Shown: positions 1-10,700 of the stretch, one piece after another
How positions within the stretch are numbered: position 1 is the first letter of the stretch
Layout: the number at the start of each line of letters is the position of its first letter
Assembly: GCF_051020975.1 (NCBI RefSeq)
Contig: NW_027478159.1
Coordinates: forward strand, 4,108,501-4,172,500
Length of the DNA: 64,000 nucleotides
From: Osmia lignaria lignaria
Taxonomy: Eukaryota > Arthropoda > Insecta > Hymenoptera > Megachilidae
Reading direction: 5' to 3'
Program-made: the position numbers and the translations under genes
The notes under the pieces: generated by a model
What the model was told of the DNA's origin: nothing
Database searches by the model: none
Seen by the model: only the letters and a program-made list of their open reading frames with translations

Positions 1-966
1 CAAATATCTCGGAAACGAAGAGAGCTATGGCAAAATGTTAAGAGACCTTTTTTGTAGAGAATTAAGTTTCCTACTTTTTATGTTCTATAATATTTTTTGA
101 TCCGATGCGTAGTTCTCGAGATATATCAAGATATTTAAAAGTTCCGAAGCCGCACCAACATAATAGAGATACAGAAACACCGTGGCCCCTTTCTTTGAGA
201 TAACTCTGCACTATCGCGAGCTGTAAATGCCACTTCCAGCTTAGCTGTGCAGAAGAAGAACAAGAAGAAGAAGAAATATCTCGAAATATGTCCGTCAGGC
301 CCCTTCCCTTGAGATATATCTGCAAATATCTCGGAAACGAAGCGAGCTATGACAAAATGTTAAGAGACCTTTTTTGTAGAGAATTATGTTTCCTACAATT
401 TATGTTCTATGATATTTTTTGATCAGAAGCGTAGTTTTCGAGATATATCGAGATATTTAAAAGTTCCGAAGCCGCACCAACATAATAGAGATACAGAAAC
501 ACCGTGGCCCCTTTCTTTGAGATAACTCTGCACTAGTGCGAGCCGCAAATGCCACTTCCAGCTTAGCTGTGCAGAAGAAGAACAACAAGAAGAAGAAATA
601 TCTCGAAATATGTCCGTCAGGCCCCTTCCCTTGAGATAAATCTGCAAATATCTCGGAAACGAAGCGAGGTATGGCAAAATGTTAAGAGACCTTTTTTGTA
701 GAGAATTAAGTTTCCTACTTTTTATGTTCTATGATATTTTTTGATCAGATGCGTAGTTCTCGAGATATATCAAGATATCTAAAAGTTCCGAAGCCGCACC
801 AACATAATAGAGATACAGAAACACCGTGGCCCCTTTCTTTGAGATAACTCTGCACTATTGCGAGCTGCAAATGCCACTTCCAGCTTAGCTGTGCAGAAGA
901 AGAACAAGAAGAAGAAGAAATATCTCGAAATATGTCCGTCAGGCCCCTTCCCTTGAGATAAATCTG

Positions 967-1288
967 CAAATATCTCGGAAACGAAGAGAGCTATGGCAAA
1001 ATGTTAAGAGACCTTTTTTGTAGAGAATTAAGTTTCCTACTTTGTATGTTCTATGATATTTTTTGATTAGATGCGTAGTTCTCGAGATATATCAAGATAT
1101 TTAAAAGTTCCGAAGCCGCACCAACATAATAGAGATACAGAAACACCGTGGCCCCTTTCTTTGAGATAACTCTGCACTATTGCGAGCTGCAAATGCCACT
1201 TCCAGCTTAGCTGTGCAGAAGAAGAACAACAAGAAGAAGAAATATCTCGAAATATGTCCGTCAGGCCCCTTCCCTTGAGATAAATCTG
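967..1288 (+). repeat. Representative type A monomer
   Basis: Map of the unit, in positions relative to its own base 1: 1-18 ATATCTCGG motif; 48-53 T6 tract; 75-79 T-rich stretch (T5 in the common A form); 93-98 second T6 tract; 98-103 TGATCA in most units (TGATTA in this one); 115-120 CTCGAG; 131-140 AT-rich atatttaaaa; 184-210 and 298-324 a direct sub-repeat; 237-247 near-palindrome cagcttagctg; 250-276 GAA-rich purine tract; 274-289 second ATATCTCG motif. The hand-counted G+C of this unit is 125 of 322. Type A is recognised by aattaag at 61-67, atgcg at 105-109, ctcgag at 115-120, atcaag at 125-130 and attgcg at 213-218. Confidence 0.93.
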
Positions 1289-1290
1289 CA
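1150..1290 (+). repeat. Internal degenerate direct sub-repeat of the monomer
   Basis: Bases 1,150-1,176 and 1,264-1,290 start ggcccctttctttgagataa and ggccccttcccttgagataa. They match at 24 of 27 positions, with mismatches at positions 9, 11 and 21. Similarity continues weakly downstream: gcgagctgcaaatg in the first copy resembles gcgagctatggcaaaatg in the second, with extra bases between. The offset is 114 bp and recurs in each unit. On the minus strand this appears as two related peptides, SYLKERGHG and IYLKGRGLT. The likely origin is an old internal duplication in the ancestor of the 322-bp unit. Confidence 0.85.
1216..1242 (+). repeat. GAA-rich purine tract (one per monomer)
   Basis: A 27-base segment made of GAA/CAA triplets, read as cagaagaagaacaacaagaa followed by gaagaaa. 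The same tract lies at relative 250-276 of each unit. It varies by substitution only: caacaag, catcaag, caagaag, gaggaagaac, gaaggacaac, gcacaac. Purine-rich mirror-like tracts can in principle form triplex DNA, but no such structure can be shown from sequence alone. Confidence 0.85.
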
Positions 1291-1932
1291 AATATCTCGG
1301 AAACGAAGCGAGCTATGGCAAAATGTTAAGAGACCTTATTTGCAGAGAATTAAGTTTCCTACTTTTTATGTTCTATGATATTTTTTGATCAGATGCGTAG
1401 TTCTCGAGATATATCAAGATATTTAAAAGTTCCGAAACCGCACCAACATAATAGAGATACAGAAACACGGTGGCCCCTTTCTTTGAGATAACTCTGCACT
1501 AGTGCGAGCCGCAAATGCCACTTCCAGCTTAGCTGTGCAGAAGAAGAACAACAAGAAGAAGAAATATCTCGAAATATGTCCGTCAGGCCCCTTCCCTTGA
1601 GATAAATCTGCAAATATCTCGGAAACGAAGCGAGCTATGGCAAAATGTTAAGAGACCTTTTTTGTAGAGAATTAAGTTTCCTACTTTTTATCTTCTATGA
1701 TATTTTTTGATCAGATGCGTAGTTCTCGAGATATATTAAGATATTTAAAAGTTCCGAAGCCGCACCAACATAATAGAGATACAGAAACACCGTGGCCCCT
1801 TTCTTTGAGATAACTCTGCACTATTGCGAGCTGTAAATGCCACTTCCAGCTTAGCTGTGCAGAAGAAGAACAACAAGAAGAAGAAATATCTCGAAATATG
1901 TCCGTCAGGCCCCTTCCCTTGAGATATATCTG

Positions 1933-2254
1933 CAAATATCTCGGAAACGAAGCGAGCTATGGCAAAATGTTAAGAGACCTTTTTTGTAGAGAATTAAGTT
2001 TCCTACTTTTTATGTTCTATGATATTTTTTGATCAGATGCGTAGTTCTCGAGATATATCAAGATATTTAAAAGTTCCGAAGCCGCACCAACATAATAGAG
2101 ATACAGAAACACCGTGGCCCCTTTCTTTGAGATAACTCTGCACTATTGCGAGCTGCAAATGCCACTTCCAGCTTAGCTGTGCAGAGGAAGAACAACAAGA
2201 AGAAGAAATATCTCGAAATATGTCCGTCAGGCCAGTTCCTTTGAGCTGAATCTG
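1933..2254 (+). repeat. Representative type C monomer
   Basis: The left part is type A, but the right part has gcagaggaagaac in the purine tract and ccagttcctttgagctgaat in place of the usual cccttcccttgagataaat. About 30 of the 198 units carry this right end; examples have antisense open frames at 3,321, 11,371, 26,505, 39,063 and 50,335. In every case examined the next unit begins with the gacgtttttt variant, so the C right end and the following left end travel as one haplotype across the unit boundary. Confidence 0.87.
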
Positions 2255-2576
2255 CAAATATCTCGGAAACGAAGCGAGCTATGGCAAAATGTTAAGAGAC
2301 GTTTTTTATAGAGAATTATGTTTCCTACAATTTATGTTCTATGATATTTTTTGATCAGAAGCGTAGTTTTCGAGATATATCGAGATATTTAAAAGTTCCG
2401 AAGCCGCACCAACATAATAGGGATACAGAAACACCGTGGCCCCTTTCTTTGAGATAACTCTGCACTAGTGCGAGCCGCAAATGCCACTTCCAGCTTAGCT
2501 GTGCAGAAGAAGAACAACAAGAAGAAGAAATATCTCGAAATATGTCCGTCAGGCCCCTTCCCTTGAGATAAATCTG
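2255..2576 (+). repeat. Representative type B monomer
   Basis: This unit carries the linked type B variants: aattatgtttcctacaattt near relative 60-79, agaagcg at 103-109, ttttcgag replacing ttctcgag at 113-120 (so CTCGAG is lost), atcgag at 125-130, agtgcg at 213-218 and ccgcaaatg at 221-229. It also shows the left-end variant gacgttttttatag, which typically follows a type C unit, and here the preceding unit (1,933-2,254) is type C. Types A and B are interspersed rather than strictly alternating. Confidence 0.88.
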
Positions 2577-4555
2577 CAAATATCTCGGAAACGAAGCGAG
2601 CTATGGCAAAATGTTAAGAGACGTTTTTTATAGAGAATTATGTTTCCTACAATTTATGTTCTATGATATTTTTTGATCAGAAGCGTAGTTTTCGAGATAT
2701 ATCGAGATATTTAAAAGTTCCGAAGCCGCACCAACATAATAGGGATACAGAAACACCGTGGCCCCTTTCTTTGAGATAACTCTGCACTAGTGCGAGCCGC
2801 AAATGCCACTTCCAGCTTAGCTGTGCAGAAGGAGAACAACAAGAAGAAGAAATATCTCGAAATATGTCGGTCAGGCCCCTTCCCTTGAGATATATCTGCA
2901 AATATCTCGGAAACGAAGCGAGCTATGGCAAAATGTTAAGAGACCTTTTTTGTAGAGAATTATGCTTCCTACAATTTATGTTCTATGATATTTTTTGATC
3001 AGAAGCGTAGTTTTCGAGATACATCGAGATATTTAAAAGTTCCGAAGCCGCACCAACATAATAGAGATACAGAAACACCGTGGCCCCTTTCTTTGAGATA
3101 ACTCTGCACTAGTGCGAGCCGCAAATGCCAGTTCCAGCTTAGCTGTGCAGAAGAAGAACAACAAGAAGAAGAAATATCTCGAAATATGTCCGTCAGGCCC
3201 CTTCCCTTGAGATAAATCTGCAAATATCTCGGAAACGAAGCGAGCTATGGCAAAATGTTAAGAGACCTTTTTTGTAGAGAATTAAGTTTCCTACTTTTTA
3301 TGTTCTATGATATTTTTTGATCAGATGCGTAGTTCTCGAGATATATGAAGATATTTAAAAGCTCCGAAGCCGCACCAACATAATAGAGATACAGAAACAC
3401 CGTGGCCCTTTTCTTTGAGATAACTCTGCACTATTGCGAGCTGCAAATGCCACTTCCAGCTTAGCTGTGCAGAGGAAGAACAACAAGAGGAAGAAATATC
3501 TCGAAATATGTCCGTCAGGCCAGTTCCTTTGAGCTGAATCTGCAAATATCTCGGAAACGAAGCGAGCTATGGCAAAATGTTGAGAGACGTTTTTTATAGA
3601 GAATTATGTTTCCTACAATTTATGTTCTATGATATTTTTTGATCAGAAGCGTAGTTTTCGAGATATATCGAGATATTTAAAAGTTCCGAAGCCGCACCAA
3701 CATAATAGGGATACAGAAACACCGTGGCCCCTTTCTTTGAGATAACTCTGCACTAGTGCGAGCCGCAAATGCCAGTTCCAGCTTAGCTGTGCAGAAGAAG
3801 AACAACAAGAAGAAGAAATATCTCGAAATATGTCCGTCAGGCCCCTTCCCTTGAGATAAATCTGCAAATATCTCGGAAACGAAGCGAGCTATGGCAAAAT
3901 GTTAAGAGACCTTTTTTGTAGAGAATTAAGTTTCCTACTTTTTATGTTCTATGATATTTTTCGATCAGAGGCGTAGTTCTCGAGATATATCAAGATATTT
4001 AAAAGTTCCGAAGCCGCACCAACATAATAGAGATACAGAAACACCGTGGCCCCTTTCTTTGAGATAACTCTGCACGATTGCGAGCTGGAAATGCCACTTC
4101 CAGTTTAGCTGTGCAGAAGAAGAACAACAAGAAGAAGAAATATCTCGAAATATGTCCATCAGGACCCTTCCCTTGAGATAAATCTGCAAATATCTCGGAA
4201 ACGAAGCGAGCTATGGCAAAATGTTAAGAGACCTTTTTTGTAGAGAATAATGTTTCCTACAATTTACGTTCTATGATATTTTTTGATGAGAAGCGTAGTT
4301 TTCGAGATATATCGAGATATTTAAAAGTTCCGAAGCCGCACCAACATAATAGAGATACAGAAACACCGTCGCCCCTCTCTTTGAGATAACTCTGCACTAT
4401 TGCGACCTGCAAATGCCACTTCCAGCTCAGCTGTGCAGAAGAAGAACAACAAGAAGAAGAAATATCTCGAAATATGTCCGTCAGGCCCCTTCCCTTGAGA
4501 TAAATCTGCAAATATCTCGGAAACGAAGCGAGCTATGGCAAAATGTTAAGAGACC

Positions 4556-7500
4556 GTTTTTGTAGAGAATTAAGTTTCCTACTTTTTATGTTCTATGATA
4601 TTTTTTGATCAGATGCGTGGTTCTCGAGATATATCAAGATATTTAAAAGTTCCGAAGCCGCACCAACATAATAGAGATACAGAAACACCGTGGCCCCTTT
4701 GTTAGAGATAACTCTGCACTATTGCGAGCTGCAAATGCCACTTCCAGCTTAGCTGTGCAGAAGAAGAACAACAAGAAGAAGAAATATCTCGAAATATGTC
4801 CGTCAGGCCCCTTCCCTTGAGATATATCTGCAAATATCTCGGAAACGAAGCGAGCTATGGCAAAATGTTAAGAGACCTTTTTTGTAGAGAATTATGTTTC
4901 CTACAATTTATGTTCTATGATATTTTTTGATCAGAAGCGTAGTTTTCGAGATATATCGAGATATTTAAAAGTTCCGAAGCCGCACCAACATAATAGAGAT
5001 ACAGAAACACCGTGGCCCCTTTCTTTGAGATAACTCTGCACTAGTGCGAGCTGCAAATGCCACTTCCAGCTTAGCTGTGCAGAAGAAGAACAACAAGAAG
5101 AAGAAATATCTCGAAATATGTCCGTCAGGCCCCTTCCCTTGAGATAAATCTGCAAATATCTCGGGAACGAAGCGAGCTATGGCAAAATGTTAAGAGACCT
5201 TTTTTGTAGAGAATTAAGTTTCCTACTTTTTATGTTCTATGATATTTTTTGATCAGATGCGTAGTTCTCGAGATATATCAAGATATTTAAAAGTTCCGAA
5301 GGCGCACCAACATAATAGAGATACAGAAACACCGTGGCCCCTTTCTTTGAGATAACTCTGCACTATTGCGAGCTGCAAATGCCACTTCCAGCTTAGCTGT
5401 GCAGAGGAAGAACAACAAGAAGAAGAAGTATCTCGAAATATGTCCGTCAGGCCCGTTCCTTTGAGCTGAATCTGCAAATATCTCGGAAACGAAGCGAGCT
5501 ATGGCAAAATGTTAAGAGACGTTTTTTGTAGTGAATTATGTTTCCTACAATTTATGTTCTATGATATTTTTTGATCAGAAGCGTAGTTTTCGAGATATAT
5601 CGAGATATTTAAAAGTTCCGAAGCCGCACCAACATAATAGAGATACAGAAACACCGTGGCTCCTTTCTTTGAGATAACTCTGCACTAGTGCGAGCCGCAA
5701 ATGCCACTTCCAGCTTAGCTGTGCAGAAGAAGAACAACAAGAAGAAGAAATATCTCGAAATATGTCCGTCAGGCCCCTTCCCTTGAGATAAATCTGCAAA
5801 TATCTCGGAAACGAAGCGAGCTATGGCAAAATGTTAAGAGACCTTTTTTGTAGAGAATTAAGTTTCCTACTTTTTATGTTCTATGATATTTTTCGATCAG
5901 AGGCATAGTTCTCGAGATATATCAAGATATTTAAAAGTTCCGAAGCCGCACCAACATAATAGAGATACAGAAACACCGTGGCCCCTTTCTTTGAGATAAC
6001 TCTGCACGATTGCGAGCTGGAAATGCCACTTCCAGTTTAGCTGTGCAGAAGAAGAACAACAAGAAGAAGAAATATCTCGAAATATGTCCATCAGGACCCT
6101 TCCCTTGAGATAAATCTGCAAATATCTCGGAAACGAAGCGAGCTATGGCAAAATGTTAAGAGACCTTTTTTGTAGAGAATTAAGTTTCCTACTTTTTAGC
6201 TTCTATGATATTTTTTGATCAGATGCGTAGTTCTCGAGATATATCAAGATATTTAAAAGTTCCGAAGCCGCACCAACATAATAGAGATACAGAAACACCG
6301 TGGCCCCTTTCTTTGAGATAACTCTGCACTAGTGCGAGCCGCAAATGCCACTTCCAGCTTAGCTGTGCAGAAGAAGAACAACAAGAAGAAGAAATATCTC
6401 GAAATATGTCCGACAGGCCCCTTCCCTTGACATAAATCTGCAAATATCTCGGAAACGAAGCGAGCTATGGCGAAATGTTAAGAGACCTTTTTTGTAGAGA
6501 ATTAAGTTTCCTACTTTTTATCTTCTATGATGTTTTTTGATCAGATGCGTAGTTCTCGAGATGTATCAAGATATTTAAAAGTTCCGAAGCCGCACCAACA
6601 TAATAGAGATACAGAAACGCCGTGGCCCCTTTCTTTGAGATAACTCTGCACTATTGCGCGCTGCAAATGCCACTTCCAGCTTAGCTGTGCAGAAGAAGAA
6701 CAACAAGAAGAAGAAATATCTCGAAATATGTCCGTCAGGCCCCTTCCCTTGAGATAAATCTGCAAATATCTCGGAAACGAAGCGAGCTATGGCAAAATGT
6801 TAAGAGACCTTTTTTGTAGAGAATTAAGTTTCCTACTTTTTACGTTCTATGATATTTTTTGATCAGAAGCGTAGTTTTCGAGATATATCGAGATATGTAA
6901 AAGTACCGAAGCCGCACCAACATAATAGAGATACAGAAACACCGTGGCCCCTTTCTTTGGGATAACTCTGCACTATTGCGAGCTGCAAATGCCACTTCCA
7001 GCTTAGCTGTGCAGAAGAAGAACAACAAGAAGAAGAAATATCTCGAAATATGTCCGTCAGGCCGCTTCCCTTGAGATAAATCTGCAAATATCTCGGAAAC
7101 GAAGCGAGCTATGGCAAAATGTTAAGAGACCTTTTTTGTAGAGCATTAAGTTTCCTACTTTTTATGTTCTATGATATTTTTCGATCAGAGGCGTAGTTCT
7201 CGAGATATATCAAGATATTTAAAAGTTCCGAAGCCGCACCAACATAATAGAGATACAGAAACACCGTGGCCCCTTTCTTTGAGATAACTCTGCACGATTG
7301 CGAGCTGGAAATGCCACTTCCAGTTTAGCTGTGCAGCAGAAGAACAACAAGAAGAAGAAATATCTCGAAATATGTCCGTCAGGCCCCTTCCCTTGAGATA
7401 TATCTGCAAATATCTCGGAAACGAAGCGAGCTATGGCAAAATGTTAAGAGCCCTTTTTTGTAGAGAATTATGTTTCGTACAATTTATGTTCTATGATATT

Positions 7501-7768
7501 TTTTGGTGAGAAGCGTAGTTTTCGAGATATATCGAGATATTTAAAAGTTCCAAAGCCGCACCAACATAATAGAGATACAGAAACACCGTGGCCCCTTTCT
7601 TTGAGATAACTCTGCACTAGTGCGAGTCGCAAATGCCACTTTCAGCTTAGCTGTGCAGAAGAAGAACAACAAGAAGAAGAAATATCTCGAAATATGTCCG
7701 TCAGGCCCCTTCCCTTGAGATAAATCTGCAAATATCTCGGAAACGAAGCGAGCTATGGCAAAATGTTA
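4556..7768 (+). repeat. Ten-monomer block, left copy of a tandem duplication
   Basis: It matches 7,776 onward at an offset of 3,220 bp up to about 6,895, then at 3,542 bp to about 7,765. Shared marks include gcgtggttctcgag with gttagagataactc (4,616 and 7,836; 4,691 and 7,911), gggaacg (5,162 and 8,382), gaaggcgc (5,299 and 8,519), gtagtgaatt, cgatcagaggcatag, gtccgacagg with ttgacataa, and tattgcgcgctgc. The change of offset shows this copy has one unit fewer than the right copy, the loss lying in the hybrid unit at 6,763-7,084. Confidence 0.85.
6763..7084 (+). repeat. Hybrid monomer, one-unit loss junction
   Basis: Its left part (aattaag, tttttacg at 6,838-6,845, then agaagcg) equals that of unit 9,983-10,304. 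From 6,896 it carries atgtaaaagtacc and tttgggataac, equal to unit 10,305-10,626. In the right-hand duplicate these are two separate neighbours, so this unit fuses them in register with a net loss of 322 bp. The breakpoint lies between about 6,845 and 6,896. Confidence 0.85.
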
Positions 7769-10700
7769 AGAGACCTTTTTTGTAGAGAATTAAGTTTCCT
7801 ACTTTTTATGTTCTATGATATTTTTTGATCAGATGCGTGGTTCTCGAGATATATCAAGATATTTAAAAGTTCCGAAGCCGCACCAACATAATAGAGATAC
7901 AGAAACACCGTGGCCCCTTTGTTAGAGATAACTCTGCACTATTGCGAGCTGCAAATGCCACTTCCAGCTTAGCTGTGCAGAAGAAGAACAACAAGAAGAA
8001 GAAATATCTCGAAATATGTCCGTCAGGCCCCTTCCCTTGAGATATATCTGCAAATATCTCGGAAACGAAGCGAGCTATGGCAAAATGTTAAGAGACCTTT
8101 TTTGTAGAGAATTATGTTTCCTACAATTTATGTTCTATGATATTTTTTGATCAGAAGCGTAGTTTTCGAGATATATCGAGATATTTAAAAGTTCCGAAGC
8201 CGCACCAACATAATAGAGATACAGAAACACCGTGGCCCCTTTCTTTGAGATAACTCTGCACTAGTGCGAGCTGCAAATGCCACTTCCAGCTTAGCTGTGC
8301 AGAAGAAGAACAACAAGAAGAAGAAATATCTCGAAATATGTCCGTCAGGCCCCTTCCCTTGAGATAAATCTGCAAATATCTCGGGAACGAAGCGAGCTAT
8401 GGCAAAATGTTAAGAGACCTTTTTTGTAGAGAATTAAGTTTCCTACTTTTTATGTTCTATGATATTTTTTGATCAGATGCGTAGTTCTCGAGATATATCA
8501 AGATATTTAAAAGTTCCGAAGGCGCACCAACATAATAGAGATACAGAAACACCGTGGCCCCTTTCTTTGAGATAACTCTGCACTATTGCGAGCTGCAAAT
8601 GCCACTTCCAGCTTAGCTGTGCAGAGGAAGAACAACAAGAAGAAGAAGTATCTCGAAATATGTCCGTCAGGCCCGTTCCTTTGAGCTGAATCTGCAAATA
8701 TCTCGGAAACGAAGCGAGCTATGGCAAAATGTTAAGAGACGTTTTTTGTAGTGAATTATGTTTCCTACAATTTATGTTCTATGATATTTTTTGATCAGAA
8801 GCGTAGTTTTCGAGATATATCGAGATATTTAAAAGTTCCGAAGCCGCACCAACATAATAGAGATACAGAAACACCGTGGCTCCTTTCTTTGAGATAACTC
8901 TGCACTAGTGCGAGCCGCAAATGCCACTTCCAGCTTAGCTGTGCAGAAGAAGAACAACAAGAAGAAGAAATATCTCGAAATATGTCCGTCAGGCCCCTTC
9001 CCTTGAGATAAATCTGCAAATATCTCGGAAACGAAGCGAGCTATGGCAAAATGTTAAGAGACCTTTTTTGTAGAGAATTAAGTTTCCTACTTTTTATGTT
9101 CTATGATATTTTTCGATCAGAGGCATAGTTCTCGAGATATATCAAGATATTTAAAAGTTCCGAAGCCGCACCAACATAATAGAGATACAGAAACACCGTG
9201 GCCCCTTTCTTTGAGATAACTCTGCACGATTGCGAGCTGGAAATGCCACTTCCAGTTTAGCTGTGCAGAAGAAGAACAACAAGAAGAAGAAATATCTCGA
9301 AATATGTCCATCAGGACCCTTCCCTTGAGATAAATCTGCAAATATCTCGGAAACGAAGCGAGCTATGGCAAAATGTTAAGAGACCTTTTTTGTAGAGAAT
9401 TAAGTTTCCTACTTTTTATGTTCTATGATATTTTTTGATCAGATGCGTAGTTCTCGAGATATATCAAGATATTTAAAAGTTCCGAAGCCGCACCAACATA
9501 ATAGAGATACAGAAACACCGTGGCCCCTTTCTTTGAGATAACTCTGCACTAGTGCGAGCCGCAAATGCCACTTCCAGCTTAGCTGTGCAGAAGAAGAACA
9601 ACAAGAAGAAGAAATATCTCGAAATATGTCCGACAGGCCCCTTCCCTTGACATAAATCTGCAAATATCTCGGAAACGAAGCGAGCTATGGCGAAATGTTA
9701 AGAGACCTTTTTTGTAGAGAATTAAGTTTCCTACTTTTTATCTTCTATGATGTTTTTTGATCAGATGCGTAGTTCTCGAGATGTATCAAGATATTTAAAA
9801 GTTCCGAAGCCGCACCAACATAATAGAGATACAGAAACACCGTGGCCCCTTTCTTTGAGATAACTCTGCACTATTGCGCGCTGCAAATGCCACTTCCAGC
9901 TTAGCTGTGCAGAAGAAGAACAACAAGAAGAAGAAATATCTCGAAATATGTCCGTCAGGCCCCTTCCCTTGAGATAAATCTGCAAATATCTCGGAAACGA
10001 AGCGAGCTATGGCAAAATGTTAAGAGACCTTTTTTGTAGAGAATTAAGTTTCCTACTTTTTACGTTCTATGATATTTTTTGATCAGAAGCGTAGTTTTCG
10101 AGATATATCGAGATATTTAAAAGTTCCGAAGCCGCACCAACATAATAGAGATACAGAAACACCGTGGCCCCTTTCTTTGAGATAACTCTGCACGATTGCG
10201 AGCTGGAAATGCCGCTTCCAGTTTAGCTGTGCAGAAGAAGAACAACAAGAAGAAGAAATATCTCGAAATATGTCCATCAGGACCCTTCCCTTGAGATAAA
10301 TCTGCAAATATCTCGGAAACGAAGCGAGCTATGGCAAAATGTTAAGAGACCTTTTTTGTAGAGAATTATGTTTCCTACAATTTATGTTCTATGATATTTT
10401 TTGATCAGAAGCGTAGTTTTCGAGATATATCGAGATATGTAAAAGTACCGAAGCCGCACCAACATAATAGAGATACAGAAACACCGTGGCCCCTTTCTTT
10501 GGGATAACTCTGCACTATTGCGAGCTGCAAATGCCACTTCCAGCTTAGCTGTGCAGAAGAAGAACAACAAGAAGAAGAAATATCTCGAAATATGTCCGTC
10601 AGGCCGCTTCCCTTGAGATAAATCTGCAAATATCTCGGAAACGAAGCGAGCTATGGCAAAATGTTAAGAGACCTTTTTTGTAGAGCATTAAGTTTCCTAC

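Larger units (their letters stand above)
1067..1291 (-). other. Recurrent antisense open frame, probably non-coding (representative)
   Basis: A 74-codon open frame lies at relative 101-325 on the minus strand in about 166 of 198 units. The peptide starts QIYLKGRGLTDIFRD, has a Ser/Cys-rich run from the GAA tract, and ends near SRELRI or SRKLRF. Points against a gene: the assumed start is TTG; there is usually no in-frame ATG (Met occurs only in variants such as RVLMD or WMWHL); the unit is 322 bp, so successive units are out of frame; about 32 units have lost the frame; and the main A/B differences are mostly amino-acid changing (Q/R, I/L, E/K, I/F). There is no recognisable domain. I treat it as an incidental frame in a simple repeat. 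Confidence 0.8.
1..4555 (+). repeat. Left segment: units related to 24.9-27.0 kb and 40.3-43.5 kb
   Basis: Units from about 101 to 1,500 correspond to about 24,895-26,290 at an offset of 24,794 bp (77 units). Shared private variants include gaggtatgg at 667, atctaaaag near 778, actttgtatg with gattag near 1,040-1,066, and cttatttgcag near 1,335. From the 1,711 unit the offset falls to 24,472, one unit less. Units 2,577-4,186 correspond to 40,251-41,860 (offset 37,674), sharing aaggagaac with gtcggtc, atacatcgag, atatgaag with aagagg, and gtccatcaggaccc. The 4,187-4,508 unit matches one at 43,149-43,470. Confidence 0.82.

Noticed and set aside
1..322. rRNA, tRNA or snRNA gene repeat
   Set aside because: No cloverleaf, conserved rRNA segment or proper A/B box; gttccgaagcc resembles a B box only with an extra base.
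1040..1107. Phased A/T tracts causing intrinsic DNA curvature
   Set aside because: The T-rich runs at relative 48-53, 75-79, 93-98 and 134-140 are not evenly spaced at about 10.5 bp, and a curvature calculation could not be run.
2356..2390. CENP-B box (NTTCGNNNNANNCGGGN)
   Set aside because: ttttcgagatatatcgag has the TTCG start in type B units but lacks the required CGGG; no match on the other strand.
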